From Catellatospora coxensis (lineage in GTDB: Bacteria; Actinomycetota; Actinomycetes; Mycobacteriales; Micromonosporaceae), in contig NZ_BONI01000094.1 of NCBI RefSeq assembly GCF_016862635.1, forward strand, positions 1 through 33,379: a stretch of 33,379 nucleotides of DNA, read 5' to 3'. This document shows positions 23,761 to 32,770 of the stretch, one piece after another. The notes under the pieces were generated by a model that did not search any database, was not told the DNA's origin, and was given only the letters and a program-made list of their open reading frames with translations. The translations under genes were made by a program, and so were the position numbers. Positions within the stretch are counted from its first letter, which is position 1, and every line of letters starts with the position of its first letter.

Positions 23761-26700
23761 ATGACCAGAATCGCCATAGTAGGCATGGCCTGCCGGTATC
23801 CGGACGCGGCCTCCCCCCGGCAGCTGTGGGAGAACGCGGTCTCCGGCCGCCGTGCCTTCCGCCGGCTGCCCGACGTGCGGATGCGGCTGGCGGACTACTA
23901 CGACGCCGACCCGTCCGTGCCGGACCGCTTCTACGCCCGCAACGCCGCCGTCATCGAGGGGTACGAGTTCGACCGGATCGCCTACAAGGTGGCCGGCAGC
24001 ACGTACCGCTCCACCGACCTGACCCACTGGCTGGCCCTGGACGTGGCCGCCATGGCCCTGGCCGACGCCGGTTTCCCGATGGCCGAGGGCCTGCCCCGCG
24101 AGCGCACCGGCGTCATCGTCGGCAACAGCCTGACCGGCGAGTTCTCCCGCGCCAACCAGCTGCGGCTGCGCTGGCCCTTCGTGCGGCGGATGGTCGCCGC
24201 CGCGCTCAAGGAGCAGGACTGGGACGACGACCAGCTCGGCACGTTCCTGGACGACTTCGAGGCCACCTTCAAGAGCCCGTTCCCCGAGATCGACGAGGAC
24301 ACGCTGGCCGGCGGCCTGTCGAACACCATCGCCGGGCGGATCTGCAACCACTTCGACCTCAAGGGCGGCGGCTACACCGTCGACGGCGCGTGCTCCTCGT
24401 CGCTGCTGTCGGTCGCCACCGCCTGCAAGGGCCTGATCGACGGCGAGCTGGACGTCGTGGTGGCGGGCGGCGTGGACCTGTCCATCGACCCATTCGAGAT
24501 CATCGGTTTCGCCAAGACCGGCGCGCTGGCCACCGGCGAGATGAAGGTCTACGACAAGGGCTCCAACGGGTTCTGGCCCGGCGAGGGCTGCGGCATGGTG
24601 GTGCTGATGCGCGAGGACGAGGCCCGCGCGGCCGGGCACCGCGTGTACGCCACGATCGCCGGCTGGGGCATCTCCTCCGACGGCAAGGGCGGCATCACCC
24701 GGCCCGAGGTCAGCGGCTACCAGCTCGCGCTGCGGCGGGCCTACGAGCGGGCCGGGTTCGGCATCGACACCGTCAACCTGTTCGAGGGCCACGGCACGGG
24801 CACCGCCGTCGGCGACGCCACCGAGCTCAAGGCGCTGTCGCTGGCCCGGGAGGCGGCCGGCGCGACCGCCCCCGCGGCGATCAGCTCCATCAAGGGCATG
24901 ATCGGCCACACCAAGGCCGCGGCCGGCGTGGCCGGGCTCATCAAGGCCGCCATGGCCGTGCACCAGCACGTGCTCCCGCCCGCGATCGGCTGCGTGGACC
25001 CGCACGAGCTGCTCGGCACGGACGGCGCCCAGCTGCGCGTGCTGCGCAAGGCCGAGCCGTTCCCCGCCAACGCGCCCACCCGGGCCGGGATCACCGCGAT
25101 GGGCTTCGGCGGCATCAACACCCACATCGTGCTGGAGAGCACCGGCGCCCGCCGCCGGGCCACACTGGACACCCGCACCCGGGCGCTGGCCGCCTCGCTG
25201 CAGGACACCGAGCTGCTCGTGGTCGACGCCGCCTCGACGGGCGAGCTGCGCGACAGGCTGACGCAGCTGGCCGGGTTCGTGCCCACCATCGCGTACGCGC
25301 AGCTCGCCGACCTGGCCGCGACGCTGCACCAGGAGCTGCGCGAGCTGCCATACCGCGCCGCGGTGGTCGTCACCTCACCCGAGGACGCGACCGCGCGGCT
25401 GGAGGGGCTGATCGCCAAGCTCGACTCGGGCGAGACCACGATGATCGCCGCAGACGGGCGCAGCTTCCTCGGCCACGTCAGCGGGCCCGGCCGGATCGGT
25501 TTCCTGCTGCCCGGCCAGGGTTCCGGGCGCGGCGTCAGCGGCGGTGCGATGCGCCGGCGCTTCGCCGAGGCGGACGAGACCTACCTGCGGGCGGCGCTGC
25601 CCGTCGGCGCCGACGCCGTGGCCACCGAGGTGGCACAGCCGCGCATCGTGACGGGTTCGCTCGCCGGTCTGCGGGTGCTGTCCGCGCTCGGCCTGGAGGC
25701 GAGCGTCGCCGTCGGCCACAGCCTCGGCGAGATCACCGCGCTGCAGTGGGCCGGGGCGATGGACGAGCAGACCCTGCTCGACGTGGCGGCCGTACGCGGC
25801 GCGACGATGAGCCGGCACAGCTCGTCGGGCACGATGGCGAGCATCGGCGCGGGCCCTGAACTGGTGGACCAGCTGGTCACCGGGCTGCCCGTGGTGGTCG
25901 GCGGCTACAACGGCCCGCACCAGACCGTGGTGACGGGCACCGTCGAGGGCGTCGAGGAGGTGTGCACCCGGGCCCGTGAGCACGGCCTGTCGGCCACCCG
26001 GCTGTCCGTGTCGCACGCGTTCCACTCGCCGCTGGTCGCCCCCGCCGCCGACGCGTTCGGCCAGGAGCTGGCGGCGCGGCGGTTCTCCTCGGTCGGCCGG
26101 CGCGTGGTCTCCACCGTCACCGGCGACATCCTCGCCGCCGACACCGACGTGCGGGCGCTGCTGCACCGGCAGATCACCGACCCGGTCCTTTTCAACCAGG
26201 CGGTGACCCGCGCGGCCAAGGACGTCGACCTGTTCGTCGAGGTCGGGCCGGGCCGGGTGCTCAGCGGGCTGGCCGCCGCCGCCACCGACGTGCCCGCCGT
26301 CGCGCTGGACACCGACGACGAGTCGCTGGCCGGTGTGCTGCGCGTGGTCGCGGCCGCGTACGTGCTCGGCGCCGCCGGCGTCGACGCGGCGCTGTTCCAG
26401 GGCCGGGTGGTGCGCCCGCTGCAGGTCGGGGCGGAGTTCAGGTTCTTCGCCAGCCCGTGCGAGTCGGCTCCCGACATCGCCGTGGCCTCGGCCGGCCCTC
26501 GCACGGCCGTGGCGGCGCCCGCAGCGGCGCAGGCCGTCGAGGGCGAGTCCGGGCTGGACCTGCTGCGCCGGCTCGCCGCCGCGCGGGCGGAGCTGCCGCT
26601 GGACCTGGTCCGGCAGGACAGCAGGCTGCTCGACGACCTGCACCTGAGCTCCATCACCGTCGGGCAGATCGTCAACGAGGTCGCCGGGCGGCTCGGCGTG

Positions 26701-29529
26701 CCCGCGGCCCAGGCGCCGACCAACTTCGCCACCGCCACGGTGTCCGAGCTGGCCGTCGCCCTGGACGAGCTGGCGCAGACCGCCCGGCCCGGCGACGCCG
26801 CGCCGCAGCGGCTCGTCGCCGGCGCGGCGCCCTGGGCCAGGGCCTGGGCGCTGGACCTGGTCGAGCAGCCCCGACCGGCACGCGCCGCGGTCGAGGAAGG
26901 CGGGCAGTGGCAGGTCTTCGCGGAGGAACGCAGCCCGTTCGCCGGGTCGCTGCGCCGGGCGCTGGAGCGGTCCGGGCTCGGTGCCGGCGTACTGGTCTGC
27001 CTGCCCGAGCAGTGCGCCGAGCAGCACCTCGAGCTGGCGCTGCAGGGCGCGAAGGCGGCGCTGGCCGGCGGCGGCGACACCCGGTTCGTCCTGGTCCAGC
27101 ATGACCGGGGCGCGGCCGGACTGGCCAAGACGCTGCAGCTGGAGGCACCGCACCTGCGTACCACCATCGTGCACGTGCCGGCCCGGCCGGAAGCCGTCGA
27201 CCAGGTGGTCGCCGAGGTGGCCGCCACGGCCCGCTTCGCCGAGGCGTACTACGACGAGCAGGGTGTGCGGCGGGTGCCGACCCTGCGGGCGCTGCCGATC
27301 GAAGCAGACCGCACCGCAGCCGCGCTCGACGACTCCGACGTGCTGCTGGTCACCGGCGGCGGCAAGGGCATCACCGCCGAGTGCGCGCTGGCCATGGCCG
27401 TCGACAGCGGCGCGGCGCTGGGCCTGCTGGGCCGCTCCGACCCGGCCCACGACGCCGAGCTCGCGGCCAACCTGGAGCGCATGCGGGCCCTGGGCATCCG
27501 GGTCGCGTACGCCCGCGCCGATGTGACCGACACCGCCGCGGTCGCCGAGGCGGTGCACCGGATCGCCGAGGACCTCGGCCCGGTCACCGCCGTGCTGCAC
27601 GGCGCGGGGCGCAACGAACCGGCCGCGCTGACCGGGGTCGACATGGCCGCCGTCCGGTCGACGTTCGCGCCCAAGGTGTCCGGGCTGCGCGCGGTGCTGG
27701 CCGCGGTCGAGCCGGAGCGCCTGAAACTGCTGGTGACGCTCGGCAGCATCATCGGGCGGGCGGGCCTGCGCGGCGAGGCGCACTACGCCACCGCCAACGA
27801 GTGGCTCGCGGACCTGACCGTCCAGGTGGGACGGGAGTTCCCGAACTGCCGGAGCCTGTGCCTGGAATGGTCGGTCTGGTCCGGTGTCGGCATGGGCGAG
27901 CGCCTGTCGGTCGTGGAGTCGCTGACCCGCGACGGCGTCACACCGGTCACCCCCGAGCAGGGCATCGCGATCCTGCGGCGGCTGCTGGCCGACCCCGACG
28001 CCCCCGCCGTCACCGTGATCAGCGGGCGCACCGAAGGAATCGACACAGTTCGCTACGACCTGCCCGAGCTGCCGCTGCTGCGGTTCGTGGAGCGGCCCCT
28101 CGTGCGCTACCACGGCGTGGAGCTGGTGTCGGAGGTGGAGCTGAGCGAGGGCACCGACCTGTACCTGGCCGACCACCGGCTCGACGGGAACCTGCTGTTC
28201 CCCGCGGTCTTCGGCATGGAGGCCATGGCGCAGGCCGCGGCGGCGGTCACCGGCCGGCATACCGCGCCGGTGGTGGAGCAGGCGCAGTTCCTGCGCCCGA
28301 TCGTGGTGCCGCCCGGCGGCAGCACCCGGATCCGGATCGCCGCCGTGGTGACCGGAGCGGACACCGTCGAGGTCGCGATCCACAGCGAGGAGACCGGCTT
28401 CGCCGCCGACCACTTCCGCGCCAGGCTGCGGCTGACCGTGCCGGAACCCGGCGACGGCTCGCCGGGGCAGGTCGACGGCCTGCCGCCGGTGGTGCTGGAC
28501 CCGCAGACCGACCTCTACGGCCCGGTGCTGTTCCAGGGGCGGCGCTTCCAGCGGCTGCGCCACTACCACCACGCGGCGGCCCGGCGGGTCGACGCCGGCC
28601 TGGCCGCCGACCGCGCCACGGGCTGGTTCGCCGACTACCTGCCCGCCACCCTGCTGCTCGGCGACCCCGGCGTACGCGACGCGATGATGCACGGCAACCA
28701 GGTGTGCGTGCCCGACGCGACGCTGCTGCCGCAGGGCATCGACCGGGTCGTCCCCGCCGGTGACGCGATGTTCGACGCCGCGGTGCTGCGGTACACGGCC
28801 GTCGAGCGCTCGCGCGACGGCGACACCTACGTCTACGACCTCGCCCTGCGCGACGAGTCCGGGCGGGTGCTGGAGCGCTGGGAGGGCCTGCGGCTGCGCG
28901 CCGTGCGCAAGAACGACGGGCGGGGCCCCTGGAGCGAGCCGCTGGTCGGGCCGTTCCTGGAGCGCTCCCTGCAGGACCTGGTCGGCGCCCAGGTCGCGGT
29001 GGTGGTGGAGCCGGACGGCCCGGTCACCGGCGACGACCACCTCGCCCGGCGGCGGGCGGCGACCGCGCTGGCGCTGAGCCGGGCGCACGCCGGCCCGGTC
29101 GCCGTCGCGTACCGGCCCGACGGCCGCCCGGAGATCGTCGAGAGCGACGCCGCGTCCAGCGCCCACGGTGCCGGGATCACCCTCGCGGTGACCGGCTCCG
29201 GCTCGCTGGGCTGCGACGTCGAGCCGGTGCGGGCCCGCGCCGAGGCGGACTGGCAGGGGCTGCTCGGCTCGCACGCGACCCTGGCCCGGCTGGTCGGCCA
29301 ATCCCTCGACGAGGACGCCGACACGGCCTCGACCCGGGTGTGGGCGGCGATGGAGTGCCTGCAGAAGGCCGGGCAGCCGGCCCAGGGTCCGCTGACCCTG
29401 CGGCCGTCGCCACGCCCCGGCTGGACCCTCTTCTCCTACGGCGAGCTGCGGATCGCCACCTTCGTCTGCACCCTGCGCGGGTGGGCGGACCCGGTCGTGC
29501 TGGCCATCCTCACCGAAGGGCGCAACTGA
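23761..29529 (+). CDS. pksE: Iterative enediyne polyketide synthase (KS-AT-ACP-KR-DH-PPTase)
   Basis: The 1922-residue enzyme starts at ATG 23761 behind AGGAGAGAGG. The frame is open further upstream but lies inside the DUF1702 gene. The ketosynthase has Cys211 in VDGACSSS, His344 in EGHGTGT and His383 in IGHTKAAAG, plus the PKSE-specific DLSIDPFEIIGFAKTGAL. Acyltransferase: Ser654 in GHSLGE. ACP: LHLSSI with probable phosphopantetheine site Ser964. Ketoreductase: TGGGKG at 1198-1203, Ser1329, Tyr1342. Dehydratase: His1472 in ADHRLDGNLLFP. C-terminal phosphopantetheinyl transferase: GCDVE at 1817-1821 and WAAMECLQKAG around Glu1865/Lys1869. Such synthases load their own ACP and build the linear polyene precursor of the enediyne core from malonyl units. 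All key residues are present. The stop overlaps the thioesterase start by 1 nt. Confidence 0.98.
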   Translation: MTRIAIVGMACRYPDAASPRQLWENAVSGRRAFRRLPDVRMRLADYYDADPSVPDRFYARNAAVIEGYEFDRIAYKVAGSTYRSTDLTHWLALDVAAMALADAGFPMAEGLPRERTGVIVGNSLTGEFSRANQLRLRWPFVRRMVAAALKEQDWDDDQLGTFLDDFEATFKSPFPEIDEDTLAGGLSNTIAGRICNHFDLKGGGYTVDGACSSSLLSVATACKGLIDGELDVVVAGGVDLSIDPFEIIGFAKTGALATGEMKVYDKGSNGFWPGEGCGMVVLMREDEARAAGHRVYATIAGWGISSDGKGGITRPEVSGYQLALRRAYERAGFGIDTVNLFEGHGTGTAVGDATELKALSLAREAAGATAPAAISSIKGMIGHTKAAAGVAGLIKAAMAVHQHVLPPAIGCVDPHELLGTDGAQLRVLRKAEPFPANAPTRAGITAMGFGGINTHIVLESTGARRRATLDTRTRALAASLQDTELLVVDAASTGELRDRLTQLAGFVPTIAYAQLADLAATLHQELRELPYRAAVVVTSPEDATARLEGLIAKLDSGETTMIAADGRSFLGHVSGPGRIGFLLPGQGSGRGVSGGAMRRRFAEADETYLRAALPVGADAVATEVAQPRIVTGSLAGLRVLSALGLEASVAVGHSLGEITALQWAGAMDEQTLLDVAAVRGATMSRHSSSGTMASIGAGPELVDQLVTGLPVVVGGYNGPHQTVVTGTVEGVEEVCTRAREHGLSATRLSVSHAFHSPLVAPAADAFGQELAARRFSSVGRRVVSTVTGDILAADTDVRALLHRQITDPVLFNQAVTRAAKDVDLFVEVGPGRVLSGLAAAATDVPAVALDTDDESLAGVLRVVAAAYVLGAAGVDAALFQGRVVRPLQVGAEFRFFASPCESAPDIAVASAGPRTAVAAPAAAQAVEGESGLDLLRRLAAARAELPLDLVRQDSRLLDDLHLSSITVGQIVNEVAGRLGVPAAQAPTNFATATVSELAVALDELAQTARPGDAAPQRLVAGAAPWARAWALDLVEQPRPARAAVEEGGQWQVFAEERSPFAGSLRRALERSGLGAGVLVCLPEQCAEQHLELALQGAKAALAGGGDTRFVLVQHDRGAAGLAKTLQLEAPHLRTTIVHVPARPEAVDQVVAEVAATARFAEAYYDEQGVRRVPTLRALPIEADRTAAALDDSDVLLVTGGGKGITAECALAMAVDSGAALGLLGRSDPAHDAELAANLERMRALGIRVAYARADVTDTAAVAEAVHRIAEDLGPVTAVLHGAGRNEPAALTGVDMAAVRSTFAPKVSGLRAVLAAVEPERLKLLVTLGSIIGRAGLRGEAHYATANEWLADLTVQVGREFPNCRSLCLEWSVWSGVGMGERLSVVESLTRDGVTPVTPEQGIAILRRLLADPDAPAVTVISGRTEGIDTVRYDLPELPLLRFVERPLVRYHGVELVSEVELSEGTDLYLADHRLDGNLLFPAVFGMEAMAQAAAAVTGRHTAPVVEQAQFLRPIVVPPGGSTRIRIAAVVTGADTVEVAIHSEETGFAADHFRARLRLTVPEPGDGSPGQVDGLPPVVLDPQTDLYGPVLFQGRRFQRLRHYHHAAARRVDAGLAADRATGWFADYLPATLLLGDPGVRDAMMHGNQVCVPDATLLPQGIDRVVPAGDAMFDAAVLRYTAVERSRDGDTYVYDLALRDESGRVLERWEGLRLRAVRKNDGRGPWSEPLVGPFLERSLQDLVGAQVAVVVEPDGPVTGDDHLARRRAATALALSRAHAGPVAVAYRPDGRPEIVESDAASSAHGAGITLAVTGSGSLGCDVEPVRARAEADWQGLLGSHATLARLVGQSLDEDADTASTRVWAAMECLQKAGQPAQGPLTLRPSPRPGWTLFSYGELRIATFVCTLRGWADPVVLAILTEGRN

Positions 29530-29969
29530 TGGACAACTACTTCGAATACCTGCACACGGTCGGCTTCGAGGAGACCAACATCGTCGGCAACGTGTACTAC
29601 GTGAACTACCTGCGCTGGCAGGGCCGCTGCCGGGAGATGTTCCTCAAGGACCGTGCCCCCGAGGTGCTGGCCGACCTCCAGGACGACCTGAAGCTGTTCA
29701 CCCTCAAGGTCGACTGCGAGTTCTTCGCCGAGATCACCGCCTTCGACGAGCTGTCGATCCGGATGCGGCTGATCGAGCTGGCGCAGACGCAGATCCAGTT
29801 CGGGTTCGACTACGTGCGCCTCGACCCGCACGGCGAGACGCTCATCGCCCGGGGCGGGCAGCGGGTGGCCTGCATGCGCGGGCCCAACACGCGCACGGTG
29901 CCGGCCCGGGTCCCGCAGCCGCTGATCCGCGCGCTGGAGCCATACCAGCTCGCGGCCGCACGAGTGTGA
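29529..29969 (+). CDS. Enediyne hot-dog thioesterase (E10/CalE7 type)
   Basis: The 146-residue single hot-dog-fold thioesterase begins MDNYFEYLHTVGFEETNIVGNVYYVNYLRWQGRCRE. Residues Asn17, Tyr27 and Arg35 occupy the places of Asn19, Tyr29 and Arg37 reported as important in CalE7, which has no acidic catalytic residue. The enzyme releases the polyene chain from the PKS ACP, with decarboxylation giving heptaene-type products. The ATG overlaps the pksE stop (TGATG), so the two are translationally coupled in the usual enediyne order. Length and motif placement are standard. Confidence 0.96.
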   Translation: MDNYFEYLHTVGFEETNIVGNVYYVNYLRWQGRCREMFLKDRAPEVLADLQDDLKLFTLKVDCEFFAEITAFDELSIRMRLIELAQTQIQFGFDYVRLDPHGETLIARGGQRVACMRGPNTRTVPARVPQPLIRALEPYQLAAARV

Positions 29970-29981
29970 TCGGAGACGCAC

Positions 29982-30518
29982 GTGGACACCCGATTGATGA
30001 TCCGCGGGGAACCCGGGGACACCAGAGTGCTGCGGCGTGCCTTCGGGACGTTCGCCACCGGCGTCACCGTCGTGACCGTCGGCGGCGACACGCCGCACGG
30101 CATGACCGCCAACTCGTTCACCACCGTATCGCTGGACCCGCCGCTGGTGCTCATCTGCGTCGGCCGTGAGGCGGTCATGCACGCCGTCCTCTGCGACCAG
30201 GGCAGCTTCGGCGTCTCGGTGCTCGCGGCCGACCAGGGGCATCTGGCCAGCTACTTCGCCGACCGCAACCGGCCGCTGGGGCCGGAGCAGTTCGCGGGGG
30301 TGGCGTGCCAGAGCGGCCAGCTCACCGGGGCGCCCCTGCTCGTCGGGGCGCTGGCGCACTTCGAGTGCGTGGTGCGGCGCACCTACGAGGGCGGGGACCA
30401 CACGATATTCCTGGCCGAGCCGGTCTCGCTGCACCGCTGCGCCGACGACCAGGCGCTGCTGTTCCTGAACGGCCGGTTCCGGCAGGTCGAATCCGAACGG
30501 AGCGAGGCCACCACATGA
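29982..30518 (+). CDS. Flavin reductase (enediyne E6 type)
   Basis: The 178-residue product of the flavin-reductase (FMN-binding split-barrel) family starts at GTG 29982 behind GGAGA. It has LRRAFGTFATGVTVVT, then HGMTANSFTTVSLDPPLVLICV, and a C-terminal HFECVVRRTYEGGDHTIFLAEPVSL, the classic signature set. SgcE6 of C-1027 is of this type and supplies reduced flavin to two-component monooxygenases and halogenases. No obvious two-component partner is in the window, so the recipient may lie outside it. The gene sits between thioesterase and P450, overlapping the latter by 4 nt. Confidence 0.92.
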   Translation: MDTRLMIRGEPGDTRVLRRAFGTFATGVTVVTVGGDTPHGMTANSFTTVSLDPPLVLICVGREAVMHAVLCDQGSFGVSVLAADQGHLASYFADRNRPLGPEQFAGVACQSGQLTGAPLLVGALAHFECVVRRTYEGGDHTIFLAEPVSLHRCADDQALLFLNGRFRQVESERSEATT

Positions 30519-31876
30519 CCACGTCGTTGGGGCGGCGCCTGCCGGCGCCGCCCGGCCCCCCGCGCACGGACTCGCTGCGCCAGCTGGCGATCATGAACCG
30601 CGACCGGCTGGCGATGCTGACCATCGCCGCGCAGGAGTACGGCGACGCCGCCAAGCTGCCGGTCGGCCCGAAGACGCTCTACTTCTTCAACCACCCCGAC
30701 CACGCCAAGCACGTGCTGGCCGACAACGCGGCCAACTACCACAAGGGCATCGGCCTGGTCCACGCCCGGCGCGCGCTGGGCGACGGGCTGCTGACCAGCG
30801 AGGGCGAGCTGTGGCGCAAGCAGCGCCGGGTCATCCAGCCGGCGTTCCAGAGCAAGCGGATCGCGGCCCAGGCCGGCGCGCTCGCGCAGGAGGGGGCCGC
30901 GCTCGTCGAGCGGCTGCGGGCCTACCAGGGCCGCGGCCCGGTCGACGTGGTGCAGGAGATGACCGGCCTGACGCTGGGCGTGCTGGGCCGTACGCTGCTC
31001 GACGCCGACCTGGGCGAGTTCGACGGCATCGGCGCCATGTTCGGGGTGGTGCAGGACCAGGCGATGTTCGAGCTGGAGACGCTCAGCGCGGTGCCGACCT
31101 GGTTGCCGCTGCCGCACCAGCTGCGTTTCCGGCGGGCCCGCCGGGACCTGGAGCTCGTGGTCGACGAGCTGGTGCGCCGCCGGCGCAGCCGCGTCGCCGA
31201 CCGGGACGACGTCCTGTCGCGCCTGATCGTGTCCACGGACCAGGAGGCCGATCCGGCGGTGGGGCGGGTGCGGCTGCGTGACGAGCTGGTGACCCTCCTG
31301 CTGGCCGGGCACGAGACCACGGCCAGCACGCTGAGCTGGACGCTCTACCTCATCGACCGGCATCCGCAGGTGCGGGAGCGGCTGCGCGAGGAGGCGGTGT
31401 CGGTGCTCGGGGACCGGCTGCCGCGGTACGAGGACCTGGCCGGCCTGCGGTACACGGCGATGGTGGTGGAGGAGGTGATGCGGCTCTACCCGCCGGTGTG
31501 GCTGCTGCCGCGCAAGTCGCTGGCGGAGGACGTGATCGGCGGCTACCGCGTGCCAGCCGGCGCCGATGTGCTGATCAGCCCGTACACGCTCCATCGGCAT
31601 CCGGGGTTCTGGGACGAGCCGGACCGGTTCGACCCGTCGCGGTTCGACCCGACGCTGCCGTCGGATCGGCCGAGGTACGCCTACATCCCGTTCGGCGCCG
31701 GCCCGCGCTTCTGCGTCGGCAACCACCTGGGCATGATGGAGGCGACGTTCGTGGTCGCCATGCTGGCTCGCGACCTGCGCCTCACCCTGGCCCCGGGCCG
31801 CCAGGTGGTGGCTGAGCCGATGCTGTCGCTGCGCGTGCGCGGCGGCCTGCCGATGACCGTCGAGCCGGCCGGCTGA
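30515..31876 (+). CDS. Cytochrome P450 (enediyne E7 type)
   Basis: The 453-residue P450 has the I-helix oxygen-binding motif LLAGHETTAS, the K-helix ExxR in EEVMRLYPP, the PERF-like region FDPSRFDP and the haem loop FGAGPRFCVGNHLGMMEA with Cys400. The WRKQRRVIQPAFQSKRI motif near the C-helix and the AGHETT pattern place it nearer the CYP102/CYP4-like bacterial group than the usual class I actinomycete hydroxylases. SgcE7 of C-1027 is the corresponding core-associated P450. ATG 30515 overlaps the flavin reductase stop (ATGA). It is the last gene of the pksE operon and is followed by hairpins. It probably oxidises the enediyne core or precursor; the exact step is unknown. Confidence 0.95.
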   Translation: MTTSLGRRLPAPPGPPRTDSLRQLAIMNRDRLAMLTIAAQEYGDAAKLPVGPKTLYFFNHPDHAKHVLADNAANYHKGIGLVHARRALGDGLLTSEGELWRKQRRVIQPAFQSKRIAAQAGALAQEGAALVERLRAYQGRGPVDVVQEMTGLTLGVLGRTLLDADLGEFDGIGAMFGVVQDQAMFELETLSAVPTWLPLPHQLRFRRARRDLELVVDELVRRRRSRVADRDDVLSRLIVSTDQEADPAVGRVRLRDELVTLLLAGHETTASTLSWTLYLIDRHPQVRERLREEAVSVLGDRLPRYEDLAGLRYTAMVVEEVMRLYPPVWLLPRKSLAEDVIGGYRVPAGADVLISPYTLHRHPGFWDEPDRFDPSRFDPTLPSDRPRYAYIPFGAGPRFCVGNHLGMMEATFVVAMLARDLRLTLAPGRQVVAEPMLSLRVRGGLPMTVEPAG

Positions 31877-31889
31877 ACCGGCCGCGGCT

Positions 31890-31921
31890 ACGGGCTCGTG
31901 TCCACTCGGGCACGAGCCCGT
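31890..31921 (+). terminator. Terminator of the pksE operon
   Basis: ACGGGCTCGTG (31890-31900) pairs over 11 bp with CACGAGCCCGT (31911-31921) around a 10-nt loop, 13 nt after the P450 stop. Confidence 0.7.
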
Positions 31922-31957
31922 CGGCGTGTCCGGGGCGCATCCGGCGCGCCGCAGACG

Positions 31958-31981
31958 AAACCCCCGCCGGGCGGGCGGGGG
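31958..31981 (-). terminator. Terminator of the AraC-type regulator gene
   Basis: Read leftward, GGGGG/CCCCC-rich arms at 31974-31981 and 31961-31968 (8 bp, 5-nt loop) are followed by TTT, an intrinsic-terminator layout 18 nt after the regulator's stop. Confidence 0.65.
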
Positions 31982-31999
31982 CTGATGCGGGAAGGGGCT

Positions 32000-32770
32000 T
32001 CAGGCGGCGCCGGAGGCGCTGACGCGCGCCAGCGCGGCCGTGCGGACGTCGAGCAGAGCCATCAGGACCGGCGGGTCTAGGGCACGGGCCGGCTTGAGCT
32101 GTACGTCGGCGCCTTCGACGGTCGCCTCGCGGCTGACCGTGACCGGGCCCAGGGAGGCCACGCACACCTGCCGGTCGGCGCTGTCGGGCCTGGCCGTGTC
32201 GACGGGCACCGAATGGGCGAGCAGGTGCCACATCCCCGGTGGCACGTTCTCCAGCAGATAGGGCCCCGGCTCCTGCATCACCGCGCAGGCGATCGGTTTG
32301 CCCTCGGGCAGGCGGTCGCGGAACAGGCCGAGGAAGATGCTCTCCCGCCGGTCCGGGTCGTGCGGGCGGACGATCCCCCGCACCGTGGCCAGCTTGCCGG
32401 GCGGCACGTACGCCCCACCGGTCTGGATCTCGGGGGTGATCCCGTGCCGGCGGCGGTAGATCGTAGGGGACAGCCCGACGCTGCGGGTGAACCGGGTGCT
32501 GAACGTGCCGACGCTGGTGTAGCCCACCCGCAGGCTGATGTCGGAGACGTTGAACGACGTCGTGACCAGCAGTTGTTTGGCCTGCTGAAGGCGCAGCGCG
32601 GACAGGAACCGTCCGGGCGAGAGACCGGTGACCCGCTGGAACATCCGCGAGAAATGGAACTTGCTGAACATCGCTACGCGGGCCATGTCGTCTATCGTCA
32701 ATTGGTCTTCCAGATTGTCGCGCATCACGGCGATGACACGCTCGACAGCACTTTCCGCCTGGGTGTTCAT
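32000..32770 (-). CDS. AraC-family transcriptional regulator (N-terminal DNA-binding domain)
   Basis: The 256-residue protein has its two-helix-turn-helix AraC/XylS domain at the N-terminus, residues about 8-105. HTH1 is around QLTIDDMARVAMFSKFHFSRMF, the linker helix is SALRLQQAKQLLVTT and HTH2 is NVSDISLRVGYTSVGTFSTRFTRSVGLSP. About 145 C-terminal residues follow, beta-rich and probably ligand-sensing (PPGMWHLLAHSVPV, DRQVCVASLG). This domain order is the reverse of AraC itself. The start is ATG 32770. Lying at the edge of the enediyne operons, it is the only in-cluster regulator seen and is the natural candidate to bind the recurring 20-bp repeat, although AraC proteins more often bind direct repeats. 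Confidence 0.9.
   Translation of the reverse strand: MNTQAESAVERVIAVMRDNLEDQLTIDDMARVAMFSKFHFSRMFQRVTGLSPGRFLSALRLQQAKQLLVTTSFNVSDISLRVGYTSVGTFSTRFTRSVGLSPTIYRRRHGITPEIQTGGAYVPPGKLATVRGIVRPHDPDRRESIFLGLFRDRLPEGKPIACAVMQEPGPYLLENVPPGMWHLLAHSVPVDTARPDSADRQVCVASLGPVTVSREATVEGADVQLKPARALDPPVLMALLDVRTAALARVSASGAA

Noticed and set aside
25375-29301. A 1308-codon open frame on the minus strand opposite the PKS
   Set aside because: It is an antisense shadow of the very GC-rich pksE gene, with low-complexity Arg/Gly/His/Gln-rich translation, no domain and no ribosome site. Similar long shadows elsewhere (for example 1441-3162 and 3384-5156, minus) were rejected for the same reason.
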